This document shows, piece after piece, positions 1 through 10,500 of a stretch of 64,000 nucleotides of DNA. Below the pieces are notes generated by a model. That model had not been told where the DNA came from. It made no database searches and saw only the letters and a list, made by a program, of their open reading frames with translations. The DNA comes from Trachythela sp. YZ-2020. Lineage: Eukaryota > Cnidaria > Anthozoa > Malacalcyonacea > Clavulariidae. The translations under genes and the position numbers were made by a program. The DNA is taken from positions 372,001 to 436,000 of the forward strand of contig JADLSH010000388.1 in the NCBI GenBank assembly GCA_016169945.1, given 5' to 3'. How positions within the stretch are numbered: position 1 is the stretch's first letter; every line of letters starts with the position of its first letter.

Positions 1-520
1 GTACTTGCACCATGGTCATCATCATCACTGTTCGGTTTGTCTTCGCCACTACTACGGTCATTATTATCCAGATCACCTACCTTGCTTGATACAGACGTCA
101 TATCATCAACTGCTTCACAGAAATGGGATTTAGTACATCATACCAACTCGTTGTAGTTGTGTTCTTTCTTCCAAGTCCTGTGCCAGATTTTATTTTAGTA
201 TCTATTCTACGCCACTCTCTTTTAAACCATTTACATTTTGCACGTAGTTGATCAACAGTAAATCTATACTCAACAGAATCTGGGAAAGCTTCTTCTAATT
301 CCTCTTGAATCGCTACGAACAGTTCCTCATTTGGGTGCTTTTTTAACGCGTAATTTTCCAGCTGATATAGCCAAGAACATTCTTGCCTGTCCGTGTTACC
401 TAACACACGTGCATATAAATCCATTTCCTCGTCTGACCACACTTTATTTTTCTTATTTTCGGACAAACCTTTTTACTTTTTCTTAGTATTTTTTCCTCGA
501 GCTGTCTTCTTGGACGACAT
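1..520 (-). pseudogene. Myb/SANT-like DNA-binding protein, transposon-type, broken
   Basis: A minus-strand reading frame starts at an ATG at 520-518 and encodes a basic N-terminus, an in-frame TAA at 475-473, then about 120 residues with tryptophans spaced as in a Myb/SANT-like helix-turn-helix: a WSDEEMDLY segment, a KWFKREWRRID segment and a final SWYDVLNP. Near 105-118 the frame is lost to a TGA. A one-step frame change there opens an acidic, Asp/Ser-rich tail that runs off the window at position 1. Proteins of this kind are typical accessory DNA-binding factors of Harbinger-type DNA transposons, but also occur as host genes. With one internal stop and one frameshift I read it as a decayed copy. 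The family assignment rests on motif spacing only. Confidence 0.6.
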
Positions 521-587
521 TTTGAATCCAAAGATGTAAAGCCAAACCCTCATTCTCAGTCTCTTTTCAATGTTTCCAGCACGGTCC

Positions 588-805
588 AGCAGAAATCCGT
601 CTTGGTTTATTCGTCTGATATAAATTTAAGACGAGTTTCTCGTCTTAGACGGGAAACTCGTCTAACTTTCCCGTCGTTTGGGCGGAAAATTTAGACGGAA
701 AACTTGAGATGGGAAACCCGTCGTTTACCAAATTCATATCAAGACGAGATTCTCGTCTGAGACGAGTTTCCCGTCTTCGACGGAAATCTGTCTTCTAATA
801 TGAAT
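588..805. repeat. Cluster of short GACGAG/CTCGTC palindromic motifs
   Basis: About 200 bases contain at least six variants of the palindrome GACGAGAAACTCGTC or GACGGGAAACTCGTC, in both orientations and spaced by 10-40 bases. ATTCATATnAAGACGA-like sequence occurs near both sides. The cluster lies directly upstream of the broken SANT-like gene, on the side of its start codon. It looks like subterminal repeats of a DNA transposon. No clear terminal inverted repeat or target duplication could be fixed by eye. Confidence 0.55.
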
Positions 806-1454
806 TCGGCTACTCATTAACGAAATCGCTTCAGAAAAGGTCAGAAATATGACTACTGAAGTTCCTCAAAATTTAATATATAGTGAGCGAAGAATACAAC
901 CAAACCCTTCTCTTCTTCCGTAGCTCAGAAACGTGATTACAATAATCAATGGCAAAGGTCTATATTTCAAACTTTTTATACACTTCAGTTAAGCGGTTGA
1001 TTAAAAACCATAGAGTACAGTATCTTGAAATCTTGTAAGAAATATATTCATAACAAAATTTTATACATTTGTAAGATATTTAACAATTACATGAGGCTAA
1101 ACATAATTAACAAGACCATCAAGGAGGAAGATTGCGTTTTCCTCTAATCTCCATCTAAATTGCGGAATATACTAATAACTATTGCAAACACAAAATATCC
1201 TCAAAACGTTCTTCAACCACGCGCATAGTAAAACTTCGTTGTAATGTTGCGTCAGCAAGGGCTAGATCTGCCATATTTATGGCTTTAAGCACCCCCTTTA
1301 TTTATAGATAGCTCAGTGGATAATATGTAGTAACATCTGTAGCAATTAGGTCATGCCTACGGATGCTACGAATTATATGTAGGCCAATCAGACACGGTAT
1401 TCGGGAGGACGGCGAATAATTTCTTCGATTTCATTTTTAATCTGTTTGTTTCAG
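806..1454 (+). other. Intron of the LRR receptor gene, first visible module
   Basis: No coding signal. From about 820 (AATCGCTTCAGAAAAG) and 870 (AAAATTTAATAT) the sequence resembles the introns at 8690-9121 and 18168-18553, which also precede a type A LRR exon. It therefore belongs to the repeated genomic module and ends in a TTTGTTTCAG acceptor at 1454. Confidence 0.6.
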
Positions 1455-1526
1455 AAACTTAACGGATAACAATATTGAAGAAATTGAACCAGGAGCTTTT
1501 AATGATTTGGGAAACTTGACCAAATT
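1455..1526 (+). CDS. LRR exon 1 (type A repeat)
   Basis: A 72-base exon between TTTCAG and GTAAGT, phase 2 to 2. It encodes a leucine-rich repeat with LTDNNIEEIEPGAFNDLGNL. Type A repeats share the IEPGAFNDL core and recur at 8261, 9122 and 18554. Confidence 0.85.
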
Positions 1527-4500
1527 GTAAGTACGAAGAAATAATATGTATAAAATAAGTACTCAAATAATAGAGAAAAAATACTCCGCGAATAGATGCG
1601 ACATGCAAATGCAAGATATGTTCAATTAAATCCACATCTCATTAGGAGTTTCAAAGTTGTTATCACCCGGAGTACGGGTTCTTAATACAAAATATTTCTC
1701 CATAATACAACAGTAATAATCCTTATCCTATAATCTTTTCTTTTAGGGATCTGTCAAACCATAAACTTCAAAATATTTCTGGCAATTCATTTCAAGGTCT
1801 CGTTTCCTTACGTTACCTGTAAGTACCTCGTTTTCTTTATAGTCTGATATTACTTCCTCGTTTTTTCCTATCATCCCAATACAAACTTTCCTTGTCCGAG
1901 AGAAACAAAAGTAGTAATACATATAGTTTTCAACCTCCTTTTTTGGGGAGAGCAAGGGAGAGCATCATTAAATATTTAAACATCTTAGCATATGATGGGT
2001 GAACATTATCTTTAGCATAATATGGGGATTAGCACATTAATTATACAACTGTCGGGTTTTCCTGTGTTCAGCATATCTTGTGTGCAGAAATATGGCTTTA
2101 TTGTCGTAAACATTTCGATTTATAAACTCATAACTAGTGAAGTGTTATACGACGTAATAACAAACAGCTTTTTTAGACAACCAATATATAGCGACCCTTG
2201 GCCTAGTAAACTATTATTACCAAAATAACGACGCTTAACCTAATAGGTTTACAAAGATACCGAGCAAGCATATCTCGAATACACTTGTTAACTAACCCAA
2301 TTTCTATGAGTATTACTATATGACTATATGACTATATGACTATATGACTATATGACTATATGACTATATGACTTTAGTAGAAATTTCCAGGTGACTATCG
2401 ATTTTCCTGCATGCTGATTGGTCCAAATTGAACCTCTAAAAAGTGATAGTCACTGGTCAGTGACTATCACTTTTTTTTTCAAAATGGCTTCTTCGCAAGC
2501 TGCCGAATTTAAAACAAAAATCGTTTTTTTTTAGCCTGTTTCAAAGTTTTAAATGAAAAAAACTGCCGCTAAATTAAAGGAGGATATATTTTTGACATTT
2601 TTAAAGGTAAGCGATAACAAATACACTATTTTTCTCGCTGTTGAAATGAACATGTATAAAACTTTTCATTGCAGCAACCACAAGTGTTTATATTTGAAAA
2701 TTATTCGTTTTATCCTCATTTATATCGTTATATTCAGCAAACCTAGCTGTGATATATTTTAAAACCATTCTACTTTGTATTTGAGCCTTTTTTCTAAAAG
2801 TATTTTCTCATGAAATTGTTTGTTTGCTTCGATATGTTTTTGACACTCGTCTTTGCCGGCATGTTTTATAACCGGTCTCTGCGAAAAGCGCTGAATTTTG
2901 TCTATAGCCTTTTCAACTGACCTCATAACTTTCTGTGTTTGTTTTTCTCTTTGAAATTTCTACTAAAACAATTATCGCCTCAGGCTCGGTGATTACAAGC
3001 CTATAGTCACTTCGCCTCGGCTCTGACTATAGGCTTCAGAATCACCTTTCTCGACTAATTGTTAAATATGACTATATGACTATATGACTATATGACTATA
3101 TGACTATATGACTATATGACTATATGACTATATGACTATATGACTATATGACTATATGACTATATGACTATATGACTATATGATTATTTAAATTAGTCGC
3201 CGAAGGCAAGGTGATTACAAGCCTATAGTCACTGAGCCGAAGGCGAAGTGACTATAGGCTTGTAATCACCGAGCCTGAGGAGACTAATTGTTTTAGTCGA
3301 AATATCAAAGAGAAAAACAAACACAGAAAGTTATGAGGTCAGAACAAAAGGCAAAAGGACAAAATACAGCGCTTTTCTCAGAGGCCGGTTATTAAAACAT
3401 GCCGGCAAAAGACGAGTGTCAAAAACATATCGAAGCGAAACAAAAACAAACAATTTCATGAGAAAATACTTTGAAAGGCTCAAATACAAAGTAGAATTTT
3501 AAAAATATATCACAGCTAGGTTTTTGCTGAATATAACGATATAAATGAGGATAAAACGAATAATTTTCAAAATAAACACTTGTGGTTGAGCCGTACGGAA
3601 AAAGTTTTATACATGTTCATTTCAACAGCGAGAAAACGCTGCCTTTCATGGAAGAAAAATAGTGTATTTGTTATCGCTTACCTTTAAAAATGTCAAAAAT
3701 ATATCCTCCTTTAATTTAGCGGCAGTTTTTTTCATTTAAAACTTTGAATCAGGCTCAAAAAAACGATTTTTGTTTTAAATTCGGCAGCTTGCGAAGAAGC
3801 CATTTTGAAAAAAAAAGTGATAGTCACTGACCAGTGACTATCACTTTTTAGAGGCTCAATTTGGACCAATCAGCATGCAGGAAAATCGATAGTCACCTGG
3901 AAATTTCTACTAAATGACTATATGACTATATGACTATATGACTATATGGCGATTGACTGTTGTGTAAAACTACCTGAAAAATACAATGAGAACTTCGACG
4001 TTTCGAGCGAAGGCCCTTCGTCTGGAAGTTACTAACTCCTAACGAAGGGCCTTCGCTCGAAACGTCGAAGTCCCCATTGTATTTTTCAGGTAGTTTTACA
4101 CAACAGTCAACCGCCGTATTTGCCAGGGGCGGATCTAGGGGTAGTCAAACTAGTCACGCGACTAAAGTAAAAATTGCGCAGATATAAAATGCATAGTCCA
4201 GTTGTAATAGTTCATGCAGCGGCAGCCGACAGTCAAGTAATTAATATTCAAAAATACTCCAGTTATCAATTTCGTGCAGCGGCCGGGCCTGCAGTAAAAA
4301 AGTCAAAATAGCGGTTATCTGCGTGAGTTTTGACTAATCTGAGGCGGATTCTAGCCATTTGATTGGTCTATTTGAATTTTGACTAAAGTTTGCGGGGGTC
4401 TGACTCATTTGGGCAATATTCGAGATTTCTGATTGGCTGGTTAAGGAAATATTCTCCTTTCTCATTGGCTCGGTTGTTTGACTAATTCTCTCCTTGGGGT

Positions 4501-7500
4501 ATTCAGCAGCGCTCCTTGGGGTATTCAGCAGCGCTCCTTGGGGTATTCAGCAGCGCTCCTTGGGGTATTCAGCAGTCTTCAGTCAATACGAAATGAAATT
4601 AAAGTCTTTCTGATTGCTACTTAACCGCAAAGGTTTAAATTGGTTTGAGGATATATCGAGTATAATGCACGCTTTGGATACAAGATCTGTCCAAGATGCT
4701 ATCAATGACACCGATATCAGTCTGTCGAGAGATTTTGGCGCAGAAATTTTCATACCCAGAGTTGCTTGTCAACAAAATAAGAAGTGTACAGCGATAAGGT
4801 ATTAAAAGAGATTCTATTTATATTGGTTTATATATAGTCTAATACTAATACTATTACTGAGTATAACTAAGTTCAAAGTGTGTCTATTTCACGCCGGTAA
4901 AAGCCGCTTGGCTGAATTAGCATATATTTGCGGTTGGTCAAAAGGTCATTTATATTATTATATAGTCGTTATATTGGCATTTGTTGTAATATTTGTATCA
5001 GCCAGGGTATTGCGGATGTATTTTTATCGACCGAACCAAATATTAATACTACACAAATTGTTATGTCGAAATTTTGAGTCTTTGACCGGATGGTTTGGTG
5101 TTACGCTTTTGTAATACGATATCTATAAGTATAATATATGGCAAATTGTGTTTCCTAGGCATGCTCAAACAGTCATTTTATTGCCCAGCTGAAAACAATA
5201 GCGCCCCCACCCCTTTCCCACCGAAAAAATATGCTCCCCCCTGTGGTAGTGGAACCAAAATTTTTTGACTAACGTACGAAAATGCCTAGATCCGCCCCTG
5301 GTATTTGCTATACTCTACCCACACTGGCACCGCACGTTCGATATATGACTATACGACTACATGACTATATGACTATGTGACTATGTGACTATATCACTAT
5401 ATCACTATATCACTATATGACTATGACTATATGACTATATGACTATATGACTATATGACTATATGACTATATGACTATATGACTATATGTGGATTGAATT
5501 GAACATATCTTCCGGGTGATAACAACTTTTAAACTCCTGATGAGATGTGGATTGAATTGAGCATTACGAATCAATTCATTTGACGTTTGATGATAGTAGG
5601 TAAACATGTCTTATCTTTGTGAAGTTTGTGGAAAGTCATCCTCAACATCAACTAATTGTGCACGTCATACAAAAGAACCTTTCATGATGTAAGTAAGTGG
5701 GGGTGTGCTAATCATCCTTACTTGCAGCAGAGAACTGAGCTCAATTGCGAAAGACGCAGCTCGACTTAATCGAATCAAAGACTTGCTAAAAACGCCACTG
5801 GCAGCCACCGTATGACTCATGTCTGATCAGGGAGCACAGCTACGATGGAAGGGTTAGCTTCGGGCTAATCCAAATCCACCCTGTCAACATTCCCTTTGGG
5901 AGGAAATCGGAGTACCCGGAGAAAACCCACGACTTTCGGTAGAGCGTTGACTGACTCTTTTCACATAAGTGTCATGAGTCCCCAGCGAGAATCGAACCCA
6001 CGATCTCAGAGGTGAAAGACGCTTGCTCTGACGACTGCGCCCCGATCTGCGTATGAATGGACGAAAACTGAATACTATCTTTGACAAATCTACTACAGTT
6101 CTGCAACACCTCTTCACGTGTATCGTAACAGGATGTACACAAAGTCGCAAGACTGTACGGGTGAAGACTCTGTTGGAGAATGCTTAGATGTTATGGGCAA
6201 TAGCAGCCATCCTATTTTGATATGATGAGAACAATGCCTGGAATACTATTCAACAAAGGAATACCTGAAGATATGGACAAAGCGGATTATCTAGATGTGT
6301 CTCAACGGAATTTGATCGTACTGGACGATCTTATAGCGCAATCTGGCAAAGCCAAGCGTATAGCTGACCGCTTTATATAAAGCAGTCATCACAGAAATTT
6401 GTCCGTCATTTACATTGTCCAAAATATATTTCATCAGGGCAAAGAAATGAGAGATATTAGTCCCTATTATATCGTGCTTTTTAAGTTACCAGATATAAAC
6501 AAGAAATCTCTATGATTGCAAGACGAATTTATCCCGGCAGAATGCGAGAGTTTATGAGTAGTTATGAAGAAGCCACGAGTCGTTCCCGTGGGTATTTGAT
6601 GTTGGATTTGAAAGCTACAGCAGATAATCAACAACAACCCAAAACAAATGTATTGCCAGGCAAGACTGAGGCTTTAGTCGAATTTGGGCGGAAACAGTCC
6701 TATCACCAACCACCCCTTGCAAATGCAATGTATAACACCGAGCAGCGAATGCAAGAGATCATTGAAGTACAACAGCTTACCGCGGTTGAGAAAAGCAAGC
6801 TTTATTCTGACCAACTTGATCGATTTCTTACTTTTAAAAACAAGATAGATGTTGCGGTACACCGTCCTGCAATTTTTGAAACTCCAGATATTGTTGAAGA
6901 TGCTGCTCCTGAACCGAAAGATATAACACCATAGGTGCCTGTCACTGCTAAACTTGGCTTTCTCACATCACCACCAACGGAAGAAGAACGGCCATAACTC
7001 AAACACAAGTTTTTCCACAATTGGGTAGGCTCTTCAGATTGGAGACCTAATGATTTAGCAATGATGACGCCAGAGCAACGAGAAGGTTACGAACAAAGAC
7101 TACTTCACGCGAGACCGAAATATATATATTCCTATGAAAGCTGAGTATATTGCAATATCACCTGAAGACAGACAAGAATATGAGAACTCTTTGCAGATAC
7201 AAAAGACACCTAAACGATACGCTCTTAGAAATAGACCTTATTAGTGTTGTAAAAGAAATTTTAACCAATAAATGTGTTTGAAAATGAATTATGTGTGTGC
7301 TGACTAACAATGTACATTGTACAATATTTTCCCGTCCTATAATTACATATTTGTCCTCATGTAAATCCGACAGTTAATTGCCCGTAATTACCTAACAACG
7401 CACAGCTAAACCGGTTTATATGCAAAGTTTGTAAATGCTTGTAAAACTTGTTGAAATCTCGCTTGTTTACACTATTAGGTCGCTATATTGGCCTTCTCAG

Positions 7501-10500
7501 AAAGAAACACTTCACCAGATACGAGAGTGTATTATAATCGAAAATTATACGACAACAAAGCCCAAAAAATATGTTAAACTAAGCAAATTGCATAATTAAT
7601 GAGATATCAAAGGACTGGTCCGACCTTGCACCCCCCCCCCTCTCATATGCTAATAAGTTTATAAATCCATGCAACATCTGAACACAGCAAAATTGTCTGG
7701 ATCCCTGACGTCATTAATGAAGATTGAGAGATCTCAAAGGAATAGGACCGAGTTTTTTAATTAATAAGTGTTTATGTTAATTACGTAATTGCCACTCCCT
7801 CATATGCTAATAATGTTTGAGTATTTAATGATGCTCCCCCTTGCTAACTCCCCCCCCCCCCCCAAAGAAAGGGTTTGAAAACAATATATATTACTACTAA
7901 CAGTATAGCGGGAGAAAACCTATCGCTTTGGCCATATAGTGTGTAGATGCTACAGCGAGAATTTAACACAAGCATACAGGATATCATACGTGCAAGGAAC
8001 TTGAGATCCTTCAGGGGGGAGGGGTGATATCTGCATGGCTGGATCAACTCAAAACGAGAAGGTAAAATCAAGAAATTGTATGATATTTCGTCTAATATTC
8101 TAGAAAATGTCCCTCCTCATTGGACTACTCGAATCGATAACTACTCAAATTGTTGCGTATAATCATTTTAGACATTCTGCAAAATCGCTTCAAAACACGT
8201 CATAAAAGACGTTTTAGTCTGAATATTTTCTTCTCTTTTATTTTCAATCCTTTGTTGTAGAGTCTTAACGCATAATAATATTAAAAAGATTGGGCGAGGA
8301 GCCTTTAATGATTTGGGAAATTTGATCAAGTTGTAAGTATGGATATTATCTGTCTAATAATGCATAAAATACAGTTTTAACAATTATTCAATAGTTTTTA
8401 AGAAAAAACATACTCCGCGAAGAGAAATGACATGGAAACTATATATTTTTACGTAACTATAGAGGCCAGAGCTAACGAACATTTCACCCAGGATCTCAGA
8501 CGTGCAAGGCGCCTACTCTAACTGCAGTGCATGCTAGGTCGTCGTGAACGCGTGGATCATCCCTGCATCAACTGTCATTGGGAAAGTTTTGACATTTTGA
8601 CATATTCTCCCATTGCACTGTACCATAATCGAAAATTACTATCTAAATCACTAAAGTTACTGTGTATGGTCATTTTAGAAGTAATTCCTTTGCAGGAATT
8701 GAGATCAGTACCAAGGTTCCCAAAATTTAATATGTTCTAAGCAAAGAATACCACCAAACCTTCCTATTTCCCCACACCTCACAAAAGTGATTGCTAGAAT
8801 GATAATGGGAAAATCTTTTATTTCAAATCTTATATTTATAGAGGAACGGTTAAAAAAAATTATCTTGAAATCTATACCAAGCAAATTATGTGTAACACAT
8901 TGTTATAGATTTCCATGATATTTAATAACTATTTAACATGGCTAAGCGTGATTAGTAAGACTATCCAGGCCGAAGATTCTGTTATCTCGCCCTAAATTGT
9001 GGAATGCCCGTTCATTTTGAAATCTTACAATTATTAATCTCTTGTAAACATAAATATTACATTTCATTACGTTTTAGTCAAAATAATTTCTACTCTCTCA
9101 ATTCTAATCCGTTTGTCTTAGAGACTTAACGAATAATGGTATTAAAGACATTGAGCCAGGTGCCTTTAACGATTTGGAAAATTTGACCGAGTTGTAAGTA
9201 TTGGTGAAATTAAATTTGTAGTACAAACATGTTCAATAAAAATAAAGAGAAAATATACTTCGCCAATAGAAGACATAGAAGCGACTTGTAGACCTAAGAT
9301 ATGTTAAATGAATTCATATCTTTAGTTTACAAGGTGTTAGTATTCGGATGACGGTTTTATTTTGTCCATTATACGACAATGATATTTTTAACTTTTAATC
9401 TTTTCTTTTAGGGATCTGTCAAACCAAAAACTTCAAAATATACCTGAGAATGTATTTCAAGGCCTCGTGTCCTTACGTAACCTGTAAGTACCACGTTTAT
9501 AGATAAAAATGCCTTGTTATTATGTGATCATAATTCGAGAACGGCTTCCAATTTACCACATTGAAAATTTCCCAAGTATTAAACTAATTGTACAAAATTT
9601 TAACTTTATCGAATGGCTGGAAGCCATGCAATATATGTCATCTTTAGAAAACATACGGCTGGACATGCGTGTTTCGGAAGCCGTTGTTTAATTGCAATTA
9701 ATTTTAAAACTAAGGAATAAAACGCAAATCGCAGCTGCAAATTTTTCGAAAACTTTATATTTTACCTGATTCCGTTGTATTCAATCCAAAACGTTAAATT
9801 AGAGATAGACACGCTAAGCGTACATGTATCTGCGCAAAGATATTTTAAAGAGCAAGGGACAAATGAAATCATTACTTTATTATATGATTACATATAACAT
9901 GTCATAAGCAAATATAGAACCAGGGGTGTAGTGAATTGGTGCTCAGGGAGGCGGAGCCCCCTTGTTAAAATCCTATGACGATTTGGGGGACCAACCCTCC
10001 TGTATTATTGCAAGGTTATATGAAAATGTAGTGTTAAAATTATATTAATAATCTTTACTTGATCACTTTGATCCTAACATTAGATCATTAACTTTGCTCG
10101 AGCATGAAGTAGCTTCGCTATGTGTATAAAATTGTATACTGGAATTTGCCAAGTTTACCATGTTGCCACCCACGCCTTAATTGTCATTCCCATCTCCCAC
10201 ATGGATTTTCACCACATCCCCTTTGAGAGCCCCTCTTGTTAGCGTTGCAGGACTACACCACTGTATGGAACACGTAAAAGAATGAACGTACTAATTAAAG
10301 GTACATTTCTCACTGCATTAATGTGGCACTTTGCTGATTACTTCATAATCTTGATGGACACAGCATCTCTTGAAAATAATTAGACCCAGAATTCATTACG
10401 AATACGATCTCTTTAAGCATCGACTACCATTTGTCTATATATATGCTATTTTTGTATTTATGTTTATTGTGTGCGAGTGTTACACCCACCTACTCCCCTT

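Larger units (their letters stand above)
4124..5300 (+). mobile_element. Non-autonomous hAT transposon
   Basis: Terminal inverted repeats CAGGGGCGGATCTAGG and CCTAGATCCGCCCCTG are flanked by a perfect 8-base target duplication GTATTTGC (4116-4123 and 5301-5308), which identifies hAT. The 1177-bp body lacks a full transposase but retains a short hAT-like coding scrap (4614-4803) and a 22-bp minisatellite. It inserted immediately next to the foldback MITE ending at 4115. Confidence 0.9.

Noticed and set aside
2315..5488. Regular repeats resembling a CRISPR array
   Set aside because: The 8-bp ACTATATG unit is contiguous without unique spacers, and the sequence is from an animal.
5987..6043. Possible tRNA gene
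   Set aside because: A- and B-box-like segments are present but no intact cloverleaf or anticodon stem; the body continues as a SINE.
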